This document shows positions 23,828 to 52,889 of a stretch of 64,000 nucleotides of DNA, piece by piece. Both the position numbers and the translations under genes were made by a program. The stretch comes from Gordionus sp. m RMFG-2023 (lineage: Eukaryota; Nematomorpha; Gordioida; Chordodea; Parachordodidae), in assembly GCF_954871325.1 (NCBI RefSeq), contig NC_088777.1, forward strand, positions 54,226,703 to 54,290,702, read 5' to 3'. The notes below the pieces were generated by a model. The model worked only from the letters and a program-made list of their open reading frames with translations. It did not search any database and was not told the DNA's origin. Position 1 is the stretch's first letter. Each line of letters opens with the position of its first letter.

Positions 23828-25801
23828 TGATTCACGCCCGAAAATTCACGGTGTTTTTAAATTTTTCAAAACTATTGCTATAATTTCACACTTTTTTGAA
23901 TTCGTTCTATTTATTTCTCTAATTTCATGATCCATATTAATAACAAAAAATAAATATAATCTATAAATCCAAATTTATTTAGAAAAAGAAGAATGTCCAT
24001 CTTTTTTTATTTCAATTGTGTACGCCTTTCCTCTAATAAGAGATTGGCTACAGAAAATAACCTTTCACTAGAGCCGAACTTGCAGCTGACAAAATTTTAC
24101 TCGATAATTTTCTCAAAAAAGGAAATGAATATTCCTGCTTCCAAAACTTCTAATATTGTTTTGTTATTTATCTTATATGAATCTTTTAAGTTCATCCTTA
24201 CAGCCTTCATCGGTGATGTTGATGCTTCATCAGAATCATCTAGAAATTCTCTAATGAGTGTAGGATGAATTAGGAAAGTGATAGTTGGTATTGACCATTT
24301 AGAATATACGGTTTTTTATGAGTTTAGGATAAGTTAGGAAAGCTATAAATGATAGTTGGCATTGACTTATGCATATCATCTAATTTTATATCATTTAGCA
24401 TTTTTAAGATTGTTTTATATATATTATTTTCTTCTTTAAATTATATGTAGAATTAAGCCTACCTTATGTAGTGGCTGCATAATAATCTTTTAAAAGAAAT
24501 CTTGTTCTGTATTTTAAGGTTTTGATTATTATTGTATCACGTTCAGAAGGTTAACAAATTTTTACTAATTTTTGTTTCCATAGACAAACTTCATTTATTG
24601 TGGGACGAAAATCTGCTCTCAGATTATCCGAGCATTCTTTAAATATTGATAAAAAATTATTTATCTAACTCGCGTATGATGCTGATATCAATTGTGGCAA
24701 ATCCATTTAATTCTTGCTTGCTAAACAAGTACGCCTGTATTTCAGAATATGATTTTAAGAAACTCTGCATCATGATATATACAGAGTTCCATATCATTAT
24801 TCTCGCTGTTACATCTTGTTTAAGGGTGTGGTTTAGTTTGCTACTAGCTGTAGATTGTTTGAAATATTGTACTATTTTTTTTACACCATTTATATTTAAG
24901 GCTATTTCAATTAAACAATTGTCAAAAACATAATGCATAATATTATTTGTATATGGCATATACATGCTAGCGTTTCTTCATCTTTGAATGCACTTATAAG
25001 ATTTGCCCCGTTATCACTCACAAGTTACAACTATACATTTTTTAAAATAATTTTCTACTTCTGTATTTTTTCCTAAAATTGAGTTAAACTGCACTTTTAA
25101 TTTTGACGTTTTTTATCCATTGCCCTTGTGGCCAAAACAAATGTTTTTAATTTAAAATCCTTAATGATAATATGTCCTATAATGGTTAAAAAACTTAGAT
25201 TGTTATAGTTATCCGTCCAAATATCAGTGATTATGGACAAGTAATTATTGTAGGTCATGCTTTTAATCTTAAATTTTATTTCCTGGTATATTTTTGGACC
25301 TATAGTATTCATGAGAGTTTTTCGGTTCACAACTTTTATATTTTGTTATCCATATGTAACACCAACATTTATCTCTTGGCCTAGATTGTAAAATCTTTCA
25401 CTTTCTGTTGCATTTAAAGATTGAAGATCTTTACAAATAAAATATAACTGACTTTTCTGTAAAATGTTTAAGCAAATTTAGCATAAAGTCTCGCGATAAA
25501 AAACACCTAAACATAAAAATTCATAAATTATTCTTTTTTAAAAAGGAACTAAATTAAATAGGAAAATATATAATATAATTATAAAATTGCAAATTTATAT
25601 TTATAAAAAAACAATTTTAAAATTAAAATTTCACGTGATTCACGGAAATTTATATTCACGCCCGATCACGCCTGGGGAAAATTTTGGGAAGGCCCGTCAC
25701 GCCCAGTCACACCTTGGAATTTAAAATTTATTCACACTCTTGTCGTGACCCACCGTGACAAGATGGGTCACGCGTAATTTCACGGCCCACGCCCACCTCT
25801 A
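23828..25801 (-). mobile_element. Decayed hAT transposon, minus strand
   Basis: The right terminus, read inward on the minus strand, is tagaggtgggcgtgggcc, a typical hAT end. The left side keeps only ttcacgcccg near 23830, so the left end is probably lost. Minus-strand transposase pieces follow in order. About 25470-25097 has RKTLMNTIGPKIYQEIKFKI and ITDIWTDNYNNLSFLTIIGH, with the catalytic D of the ITDIWTD motif. About 24965-24657 has TLKQDVTARIMIWNSVYIMM and SYSEIQAYLFSKQELN. About 24270-23993 has SSERLFSVANLLLEER, the dimerisation region. The pieces lie in different frames with stops, so no product is expected. I see no target duplication. Confidence 0.8.
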
Positions 25802-25984
25802 ATTATAACATATGAATCTAAAATAAAGATTTATTTATTTTATGGTGTTTAAATACTTGTACTGTAATACATTTAAATGAGATATTTCTATTGAGATACT
25901 CCTTTTAGAATGCAATTATCTGACCTTATTTTAATCTCCTCACTGCTTTATGGTTCAGGCCATGAGTTCATTGAAGCTATTCCA

Positions 25985-26580
25985 TGAGTTAATTTACTAC
26001 TACAACTAAACCAAAATGAGCTCACTCACGCGATTGGTATTCGCTTAAATTGCCTAATAATCACCCCACACATATTCAGGATGCTGTTCAGACGTTTTGG
26101 GAAATGGAAGACATAGCCTTTATTGCCATTCGCGTAAAGGTCATATCGTTAGACATAATTCATGAAATTCAATCATCCTTTGAGCTTTGAGATCTGCTCA
26201 AATTCCATCCTCGTTTCTAGTCTTTTCAGATCCAATGGAAAACGTCCTGAGGGTATTTCTCAAATTCCTTGGAAGCATGGTCCATTCTTGGTCTGGGATT
26301 ACTCGTGTATTGATACTCTGGCACCATCCAATCAAACTCTCAAAATTCTTTAGAAAAAGGAGTAAATTAAATTAGCTAAATATTTCGAAATTTCTCAAGT
26401 ACACATATTTCCCATTATTTCCATAACCCTTACAACTTTTGGGAAATATATGCAAACTTACCAATGAACCTAGCGAAGGCTTCTTCAAAGACTCACCATA
26501 GCGATTCACGAGGAAGGCCTCATCCCTCAAGTAGATTATTTTAACTTCAACCCGGCAAAGGAAGAATTAGGGAGTGGCTA
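25985..26580 (+). mobile_element. Retroelement tail fossil, copy b
   Basis: In plus orientation there is a cysteine/histidine knuckle-like piece (about 26085-26160, VLGNGRHSLYCHSRKGHIVRH), then LFRSNGKRPEG, IPWKHGPFLVWDYSCIDTLA and, near 26490, LLQRLTIAIHEE. Together these represent the zinc-knuckle plus possible PD-(D/E)XK-like C-terminus of the same retroelement group as copies a, c, d and e. It is broken with several breaks; no other part of the element is visible. Confidence 0.65.
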
Positions 26581-26644
26581 AAGCAATCCATAAATTATAT
26601 ATATTTAACTCCGTAAAGAAGCTAACAATATTTATCCTACATTC

Positions 26645-26930
26645 TTATATTTTATTATTGCCCTAGTTAATTAAAACTATATTATTAAATAAGAATATAA
26701 AATTTTATAAAAATAATTTTTTTTTAACCAACACCCAATACCTCCTTTTAATATTCTAACCCATTCCCGAAAAGCCTCCAACGGTAGTTAAAATTTCTTT
26801 AGAATTTATTTCAAAAAATATTACTTTTTAATACTTGCGCGATCTAGCGAATAGATATATTACATTTTAATAAATATAAATCTATTATTTAAAAAAACCA
26901 GCACAATTTAAATATTCTAATTATAAATAT
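26645..26930. repeat. R5 dispersed repeat, copy 2
   Basis: Shares attgccctagttaatt and the block around atctagcgaatagatatatt with 4060-4265, but with about 90 bp extra in the middle. Confidence 0.6.
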
Positions 26931-28202
26931 ATTTTATAAGTACTTAATGAAGGAAAATATAAAAAAAATTGTGAATAAGCTTTCTTAAGTACCAATTTCT
27001 TAATTACAAAACACAAAAAATATAAATTAATATACGGTTTTTATTGAATCTACAATAGCAACATATCACAACGGTTATTGAATCTACAAGGAAAATTTTC
27101 TTAATTACAAAAAAAAAAAATATAAATTAATAATTATAAATTTTTTTAAAAAAAAACAAAAACTACTTAAATTTCTTCTTTTTTCAAGGTTTTTATAACG
27201 CAACATAATAATAATGACACAATTATAATATTGATAAAAATAAATAATATTAACAAAAAATATTTACAACAAAAAATATTCAAAATGACTTGCTATAAAA
27301 ACAAAAAAAAATATTTACAACATAAGCCACTAGTCATTATCTTTATTAGCAAAAATAACCATAGATATTTTGCCAAAAAAAACTCAAATTATACCTATTT
27401 ATATTATCTTATACTCCTCAAATATTAACTTACTCCTCAAATATTTGATAATTAAGAATAATATTATTTCTACAGCAGTTTTAAAAATTGAAGGTTATTT
27501 TTAAATAAATTTTTTTTTATTTATTAATATAAAATAGAAACACGATTTTACTTTTTTAGGGCTAATTTATATTATTTTAAGGTGAGATTTTTATACCAAT
27601 GTTCATACTATAATATTTTACATCATATGGCCGAATCAAAACCATAGCGGTCAGAAATATTTTTATATATGGGTATGAAATTAAAGGATTAAAATCAGTG
27701 GCATAGCCAGGATTTCAATCGGGGGGGGGGGACTTTAAAATTTTTTTTGAGGGCTTTGCCCCTAAACTTTATTTATAAATTTTGGCAATTATGACCATGT
27801 TAATCTTTTTTTTGTTCCAACAATGGTATTCTCTTTTAAGTTTAGGAATAATGGAGGATACTTGAGAATGTGTATTTTCATTAATGGTGGCTAAAGAATT
27901 ATTATTTGTTGAAATGTTAGATGAATGAATATCATTCTCCTGAGATGGGCAAAGAATAATTTACAGAAGTATTTTAAATAAAAGAGAGTTATTAAAGTTA
28001 TGTGAAAGTATATAATCTATATTAAATTTTGAAAAATTAATTAAATAAAATATATAAAAATATTAAATAAATGATATGTAAAAAAAATATCTTTTTGTAA
28101 AATTATTCATTTACATATAAATCAAAGTTTTTTTTAATTATAAACTTCAAGTGCACATTTTTTAAAAGGTTGATAAATAATTTTTTAACATAGTTTAATA
28201 AA
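26931..28202. other. Low-complexity stretch with a G-tract repeat
   Basis: About 26990-27160 has two tandem-like copies of a unit with ttcttaattacaaaa and tattgaatctacaa. At 27700-27790, cagtggcatagccaggattt plus 11 G is the clearest member of the G-tract repeat family. The plus ORF at 27231-27428 is a lysine/asparagine-rich low-complexity reading, not a gene. Confidence 0.5.
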
Positions 28203-28300
28203 ACAGTGTTGTGATGATTTATGAAACATATTGACGAAACTTTATATGGATAGGTTTTAATTTAATCGTCAATATTTTTAATTAAATCATCACACACTGT
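28203..28300. repeat. 98-bp hairpin with hAT-like ends
   Basis: The ends acagtgttgtgatgattta and taaatcatcacacactgt are inverted copies with one indel. The interior also has inverted words. The acagtg start resembles the cagtgttg ends of the two larger hATs in this window, so it could be a minimal MITE. Confidence 0.5.
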
Positions 28301-29799
28301 AATATCATTTTATTTTTTTAACATCTGGTAAAAAATATCCCCACTTTCACTATATCATAAAGCATTTAATTATACAAAAAATCTTTGAACTTACCGTAAA
28401 AAATAGATACAACCCAAATACTATAATTATCGAAAATATTCTTATTGTATAAACATATTTGAATACTATACATTTGTATATTTATTTTATTAAGTATCTC
28501 TATCTTGGATCCAATTACTGTGGTTCATGAAATAAGATGGTCTTTCCTCATAAATATATTTAAATATTGGTTTGAATTTTTGTTTAGGCCAAAGTTAGGT
28601 CATAATTAATACTCTTACAGTAGGAGATACCAAAATTATCAAGGGCGAGGCATTATTTTTTTTAATAGTATATTTATAATATAAAAAGGGTTATATATAT
28701 TCATCATTGTATTTTCTATCAATTATTTTTTATATTAGAGAGTCAACTTCACACCGAAAAGAAATAATGATCCATAGGGATTAATTATCGATATAACAAA
28801 AAAAACTTCGATGTTAAATATTAAAAATGAGATCATTGGAATTCCAGAGCTATTATAAAATCAGGTATTTTTACCTTTACTGTTGTAGATAGCATCTTGA
28901 TAATAAAATCTCAATGCCGTTAGAATAATATTTTACAAATTTATATATATTAAGTATATATGATGATATTTTTATATTATACCAAAAAATAGTTGTTAAT
29001 TTACACTCAAATTATTATATTTTTGAAATTTAATTAGGAGAAAGCCTAACCTAGAAATGAAGAAAATATACGACGAAGTTATGCGATATAATGGGATTGA
29101 GAATAGGCTATGAATCTACCCACTTATTACAAAGAAAAAGACGATGAAGAGATTAAAAAATTGTATATGCCTGTTCCACCATCTTCATTAGAGTTTTACA
29201 ATTGATGGAAATAAGCATATCTTTTTTGATCGGAAATTATCGTAATAGAACAATATTATTTGGAACATTATATTTTCTTAAATGGTTCCAACCATAGAGG
29301 AAATTATGTTACATTTTATGCATCTTCGTATTCATACATATAAAAATACTATAACAAACATAATATATGCCACCAGGGAAATCGGTATTTATTTATAAAA
29401 ATTATCTTAAATGAAAAACTCTTGCATTATTAATAAATTTTGTATTTAATCTTGCAGTAGCACATATTTTGAAAAAAGTACTAGGAAAGCCGCAATGGAG
29501 GTATATTCTGGAATTCAGGTAAAAGGTCATTTATTTCATTAAGGTCAATCCCATAATCAAAATTAAGAAATTAGGATTAATAAGATTTATTACAAACGTA
29601 ACAACACATTTAAAAGTATGTTTACTCTTCTTTCCGAAATATGCTAAAATATTATGCTTTGGTAATTTTTAACATACATTTGTGCATTCTATAAATTATA
29701 TTTTATAGAACGTTTCCAAACTTAATTTTTTAATATTTTATAAAATTTTAATAAATCTTATTTATATATTATAAAATATTAAATTAAATATATCTAAAA
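28301..29799. other. Gene-free stretch upstream of gene 1
   Basis: Should include the promoter and 5' region of gene 1, but I cannot point to a convincing core promoter. About 29040-29330 has short protein-like open pieces (such as YYKEKDDEEIKKLYMPVPP) broken by stops; the family is not recognised. Confidence 0.35.
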
Positions 29800-46585
<16,786 letters not shown>

Positions 46586-46586
46586 A

Positions 46587-49104
46587 GTATTGAAATTGGT
46601 GGAAACAGAAGTATTAATAAATTAAAATATGTATTATTTAAAAAATAAACAATACTCTTCTAATATTATCCTAGTTCTAATGTTTTTTGGGTACAAGGTT
46701 TGGATTGATATATTTCTTTTCCTTGGATATAATTAAAAAATAGAATTTAAAACAAAGGTCATATAAAAAACAATTAACGCATATAAAAATTGAGTATATA
46801 TATTATTTAATTTAAAACAAAAACTAGCTGATAATAATTTTAGAAATCGGTTAACTTGCATTGCTACTAACATGAATAGCAATGTAATATCTTTGATGAA
46901 TGGTTATCGTAATGGCTTAAAATAGAAGACTTTATTACTATACTTATTTAATATTCTCCCATATAATGTATTAAATTTAAGGAATTGCTGAATTGATGAC
47001 AAGTGGAATAATTTGTTTATTTTTATAATTTATGTCGATAAGTGCTGAAGTATTTATGTTAGAACGCGCCAAAAAATTGATACATGTGTAACAAGTTAAG
47101 TACCAATGTATTAATCTGACTATAATATTCTTGATGTTGAAGGGCTTTATATGATTAAATTATTAATATTCGTATGCCATGGGAGGCGCCTAGGGAATAT
47201 TTACAATGCAAAAGAAGGTGTCCTTTGGAATAAGATGGTAAATAGCAATTAAAACATTTAGAAGGAAGTGATATATCGCAGCCAATTAGAAGATAAATAG
47301 CTATAAGAAGTTGTTCATTAGTGAAAAGATGTCCGAGATTTTCTACTTGGGATTATGAAGAGAGTGCAAGAGGGAGTGCGGAGATTTATACAGAATTATA
47401 AGTAAATTTTCAACGAATATTTAATGTGTCTCAGAGATTATGAAGCGGATATTAAATTAACGGATGATTGTGTACCGAAATTGTGTGCGATATGACGAAA
47501 TGGAGAAAAGAAGTAGAAATTGAATTTATCAATGGGTCCAGAATGGTATTATATAGGTTGTTCCATGATGACGTGTTACGCTATGCGGTGACCCAAATTG
47601 AAGAAATAATACTTATTAATAGAAAATAAATTCAAAAAGATCCTTAAAACATTTCGCGTTTTTATGATTAAAGTAACTTTTGTGGGTAAATTAATATTAA
47701 ATATGTAGTTTTTTTTAATTGTTTTAAATGACTTCGCATAAATACTTATGTAAAATTATCTATTAAGGGTTCCCGTTTATCCACTTCCTCTTATATTAAA
47801 CCTTATAAATTGAGCCTTAAATTATTTATAAAACAAATTACAAAAACATATTTATTCATATCAAGAAAGTATATACATAAATATCTAATATTACTTGCCT
47901 TAAAATTTTTTCAAATTTTCGGGCAACTGTTAGAGTTTTCATGCTAGAAAATTTAAATTTGTGGCCATATTTATCAACCTTATTTGAGAATATTTGATGA
48001 TATGCACTATTTTATGCCCAATATAATGAATAAATTTATTTTAAGTGATATATGCTATATCGTGAATAATTATTTAAATTTTTATTTTATTTAAATGGCT
48101 AAATAGAAATATTATTAATTTTTGTTTAGCTTTATAAAGATTTATATAATCAAAACTGTTTATTTTGAAAATTAAATAAAATTGATATTCATGAATTAAA
48201 CAAAAATATATTTTATTTAGATTAAGGCAGTTTTGAACAAAATAATTTCGAATATATTCATCCTACCTAGAGGATTTTGGAAGTAATATTCTAATTATCA
48301 TGTTTTAATTTATCATACATTCAAGTTTATATTATTAATTCATAGGTTTAAAAAGAGGAGTGTGAGGTGATAAAATTTTAAATAAGTCATTTTAGCAAAA
48401 TCATTTTAACAATCAACTCTTATGTCATTCATGTTATATATATATATATATAAATTAGAAAAATTAATGGGGCTTTAAATACCTGTTAATTTTATTTCAA
48501 AACTGTGATATATTTTTTAAATTCTTAATTTCCGCTTCTATACTTTTAAAATATGTTGTTTTTAAAAGTAGATACCTTTTTCAGAATTAAAAAATTTTCT
48601 ATAGGCTATAAGCTATAACACGTCTTATGAAAATTGTAGGAGCAACTGGAATAAATACAGGGTATTTAGTTAATGCCATTTCCAAAAAAATGAATATTCT
48701 TTCATAAAATAGATAGTTTACTTTAATGAAATGAATAATTTTTGTTCAAATTATTGTTTAAAAATAATTTTTCCACATATAAGATATAAAAAGCAAGATC
48801 TATTAGATTTCAATAATAGTAATTAGTAGAAATATAATAATTTTTTATTTGTAAAAATTTTTTTGTTAATTTTAAATAGAAGTCTCTAAATATCTAAGTA
48901 AAAAGGATCCATAGTTTTTTTTTATTGCAATGAATGCTAGTAGGCTTAACCATGATCTAAAATAACATATTTATCATAAAGATGAACGAGTGTCAGCACA
49001 GAAATGTTCTCTATCAGATGAAATATAAAATATTTTAAGAAGAGTAATTCTAATATAGAAAATGGATTTTCTAAATATTTTGGCTTAAGATCAAAAATTC
49101 ATAT
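46587..49104. other. Intergenic stretch between gene 1 and gene 2
   Basis: No supported host gene. A retroelement tail fossil lies at 47160-47640. The remainder is AT-rich with a TA-dinucleotide run near 48437-48455. Confidence 0.5.
47160..47640 (-). mobile_element. Retroelement tail fossil, copy e
   Basis: Minus-strand pieces NEQLLIAIYLLIGCDISLPS and GHLLLHCKYSLG align with the D-E-Q-L-R-V-A-I and zinc-knuckle blocks seen in copy d. Weakly preserved and broken. Confidence 0.4.
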
Positions 49105-49148
49105 ACTAACAGCGACAAATTGAACACATAGAGGATACACTCCTAAAT
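49105..49148 (+). pseudogene. Possible decayed copy of the gene 1 signal exon
   Basis: Ends ctcctaaat|gcatgta, close to the end of gene 1 exon 1 (ctcctaaat|gtatgta). Weak similarity continues upstream (cta-cag, ttga, ata), but there is an in-frame stop and the donor is GC. It could mark the original first exon of gene 2, now separated from its modules by the 6.3 kb hAT. The match is short and may be chance. Confidence 0.25.
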
Positions 49149-49499
49149 GCATGTATATTTTATACCTAGAATAAACAAAGCTTACTAGAAATTATAAAGA
49201 TGGTGAGTATATTTGAACTTATAGAGATATTATAAACAAAATTATTTGTATTACTTTCTAAAAATACTGCAGATTGAAAAATCCCTGTTTCCTAACCATT
49301 TTCCATCTTAAGCTTAACATTCTTTTGGTTAAAATCTCATTCAGTGATTAATAAAATCTGCTAAATCGATATTTTAGATAGCACTACCAAATATATTACA
49401 CAGAGACATTCCATAAATAAAATATTGTGATTCCACCTCCCTAGTGTTGTTAATCGGCTTAGCCGAGTCGGCTCGAACAGAGCTCACCCAAATTTTGGG

Positions 49500-50010
49500 T
49501 CGTTTTTTTCGACTCTAACTCAAAGTTTTGGTCGTTTTTTACGACTTCGACCCGAGTTCAAGCCGAAAAAAACGACTTCGACCCAAAATATGGGTCGTTT
49601 TTTTCGACTCCGACCCAAGTCCAAGCCGAAAAAAACGACCTCGACCCAAAATATGGGTCGTTTTTTACGACTCCGACTCAAAATTTGGGTTGTATTTTTC
49701 GACTCAAACTTGAAATTTGGGTCGTATTTTTCGACTCAAACTTGAAGTTTGGGTCATATTTTTCGACTCAAACTTGAAGTTTGGGTCGTATTTTTTGACT
49801 CAAACTTGAAGTTTAGATCGTATTTTTTGACTCAAACTTGAAGTTTAGATCGTATTTTTTGACTCAAACTTAAAGTTTAGATCGTATTTTTCGACTCCAA
49901 CTCAAAGTTTGGGTCGTCTTTCTGACTCAGACTCAAACATCGGGTCGTTTTATTCAATCCGACCCAAAATATGGATCTTTTTTTTTTAAGACGACTTAAA
50001 GTTAGGGTTG
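49500..50010. repeat. CGACTC/GGGTCG ladder, left arm
   Basis: Tandem, diverged units of about 35-60 bp built from cgactc, aacttgaagttt and gggtcgtatttttcg. Each holds small inverted pairs (gggtcg against cgaccc; aaacttgaagttt is itself near-palindromic). It mirrors 55255-55690. ORFs read through it (FDSDPKYG-like repeats) only because the unit avoids stops in some frames. Confidence 0.9.
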
Positions 50011-50149
50011 CTTTTTTTCACCCTTAACCCAATATCTAGATTATTTTTTTTGACCAAAAGTCAAATAACATTTAGTATATATTAATATTATAGGCGGGAA
50101 AGTTACTTAAAGCTTCTTTAAATTATAATGCTCTGGATTAACTATTCAT

Positions 50150-51490
50150 CATAGATTATTTTTTAAAATTTTTAAGTGAAGATGCACCATAGAAAAGAGC
50201 CATTTGTTATGATGGTTATTTTTGAACTTTTTTAAATGAAATAGATGAAAATATATATTGTAGACATGTTAAATCAAAATTTCAGTGAAGATGTACCATA
50301 GATAAGTGACAATTGTCATAATCGCCATTTTTGAACTTTTTTGAGTTTTTTTAAAGAAAATAGCTAAAAATATATATTCTAAACATGTTAAATTAAAAAT
50401 TCAGTGAAGATATATCATATATATAGGTGACAATTGTCATAATCGTTATTTTTGAACTTTTTTCAATTTTTTTAAAGGAAATAGCTAAAAATATATATTC
50501 TAAACATGTAAAATTAAAAATTCAGTGAGGATGTATCATATATAGGTGACAATTGTCATAATCGCTATTTTTGAACTTTTTCAAATTTTTTTAAAAGAAA
50601 TATCTAAAAATATATATTCTAAACATGTTAAATTAAAAATTCAGTGAAGATATATCATATATAGGTGACAATTGTCATAATCGCTATTTTTCAACTTTTT
50701 CAAATTTTTTTAAAGGAAATATCTAAAAATATATATTCTAAACATGTTAAATTAAAAATTCAGTGAAGATATATCCTAGATAGGTGACAATTGTCATAAT
50801 CGCTATTTTTGAACTTTTTCAAATTTTTTTAAAGGAAATAGCTAAAATTATATATTCTAAACATGTTAAATTAAAAATTCAGTGAGAATGTATCATAGAT
50901 AGGTGACAATTGTCATAATCGTTATTTTTGAACTTTTTCAATTTTTTTAAAGGAAATAGCTAAAAATATATATTCTAAACATGTTAAATTAAAAATTCAG
51001 TGATGATGTATCATAGATAGGTGACAATTGTCATAATCGCTATTTTTGAATTTTTTAAAATTTTTTTAAAGGAAATAGCTAAAAATATATATTCTAAACA
51101 TGTTAAATTAAAAATTCAGTGAGGATGTATCATAAGGTGACAATTGTCATAATCGCTATTTTTGAACTTTTTCAAATTTTTTTAAAGGAAATAGCTAAAA
51201 ATATATATTCTAAACATGTTAAATTAAAAATTTAAGAGGATGTATCATAGATAGGTGACAATTTTCATAATCGCTATTTTTAACATTTTTTAAAGAAAAT
51301 AGCTAAAAATATATATTCTAAACATGTTAAATTAAAAATTCAGTGAGGATGTATCATAGATAGGTGACAATTGTCATAATCGTTATTTTTAAACTTTTTC
51401 CAATTTTTTTAAAGCAAATAGCTAAAGATATATATCCTAAACATGTTAAATTAAAATATCAGTGAGGATGTATCATAGATAAGGGACAAA
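50150..51490. repeat. Array of about 119-bp units, left arm
   Basis: About ten good units plus degenerate ones at the edges. Each holds ggtgacaattgtcataatcg, then aaggaaatagctaaaaatat, tctaaacatgttaaatt and aaaattcagtgaggatgtatc. tgacaattgtca is a perfect 12-bp palindrome present in nearly every unit. Identity between units is high, implying recent expansion or conversion. Confidence 0.92.
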
Positions 51491-52670
51491 AAATGTTATT
51501 ATATATACGAGTAGTAAGGTACATAATAATTTTTAAGTGATAAAATGAAATGCTAATATATTTCTTGTAATTTTAATTTATAAAAAAATTCTTAAATATG
51601 TTATTGTCATAGACTGGGTCAGAAAATCAACTATCACATAAACTCATCTATGTTTTATTCATATTATATTTTTAAGTTTGAGGATATAAAAATATTTCCT
51701 CTTTGAAGTTTCTAGTTAGGATAAAATTTACTTGGCACATCTTACAATGATATTTATACCTTGTTTTTTTTTCGAGAATTAATTTTATGCGATATCTCAT
51801 GAAGGAAATTACATATCATTGTACAGAGAAATAACTTTGTATATATTATCTGCACCAATATCTTTTATATCAATCTCTATCGATGACATTTTAAATTATA
51901 TTGGAAACTAGATTGTGTAGATTTCTAAATATTAATTTAAAGGATTAAGATTTTAGAATTAATTATAAATATATCTTAATAATTTTTATATGCATTTAAT
52001 ATTTAAAATCTCTCGTTTTAAGCCTATTTAGCAAGAAAAATATTGACTAATCCTGAAATTACAATAATAGATATCTATACCTTTATATAATCTATGAGAA
52101 AAATTGCTCTCATAATATTCTTTTTAATAAAATAGTAAATAATTAACGCCTGAAAAAAAGTATAGCGCTTTATAACATGGTTCAAAGTTAATCCCAGTAT
52201 CAATTTTAATGTGTAAAATATTTAAGAAATGATTTAAATTGGACAACTTTTATTTATAAAATTTATGTTAATAATATTAAATTATAATTTTAAAAACAAA
52301 AAATGAATAAAATAAAAAAATTTAGATTTATACCCCTAAAAATAATTAAAAAAAATTTGGAAAGTTAAAAAAAATGATTATTAATCATATCCCTATCCCT
52401 AACAATGAAGAAAAGAAAAAATCTCAACAAATTTGCCGTCTAGCTGGCACCACTAAAAGTAAAATAAAATATCTTTTATAATTTTAGAATTTAAATAGTC
52501 ACTTCACTTCCATATGGAATTTTTAAACTAATAAAACAATAAATTTTTTAAATAAGTATTTGCGATTCTGGATGCATTTTTTCAATTAAAATATGAATTT
52601 TTTTGAATATAATTTAATAATTTAGGCGAGCCATATTTTTCATAAATGTAGTGTTAAGTCGAGTTTTTTT

Positions 52671-52889
52671 AAGTCGTACTGTAATTCTGAGCGTTTTCCG
52701 TACCTTTGCATGTTGGCTAAAGATTTTTTGTCGCAGCAAAGTACATCCGTTGAGAGCGAGCGTGTCTTCTCAAGAGGGGTGGACACCGTAACAAAGAAAA
52801 GAAATCGCATGGCCTCCGAAACACTTAAACAGTGTTTATGTTTAAATTCATGGGATATCAATATCATGAATAATAAATTTTATACATAA
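52671..52889 (+). pseudogene. hAT transposase C-terminal fragment inside the giant element
   Basis: The frame encodes LAKDFLSQQSTSVESERVFS, then RGVDTVTKKRNRMASETLKQ, CLCLNSWDI and a stop at 52887. This is the hAT C-terminal dimerisation region (S-V-x-S-E-R-V-F-S with a following R-x-R-M and C-L-x-S-W). No upstream catalytic domain is present: the element keeps only this end of the gene, about 73 codons open without a credible start. Confidence 0.85.

Noticed and set aside
24646-24933. Plus-strand ORF of 95 residues, and the plus ORF at 23993-24268
   Set aside because: Both are antisense shadows of the minus-strand hAT transposase remnant.
49528-49713. ORF with repeated FDSDPSPSRKKRPRPK-like peptides, and the similar ones at 55388-55762
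   Set aside because: They arise from the CGACTC ladder in the hAT arms; the same repeat is open in several frames and both strands.
50150-51490. CRISPR-like regular array
   Set aside because: Units of about 119 bp are nearly identical throughout with no unique spacers, and they lie within a eukaryotic hAT element.
52640-52867. Minus-strand ORF of 75 residues in the centre of the giant hAT
   Set aside because: It is antisense to the recognisable plus-strand hAT C-terminal fragment.
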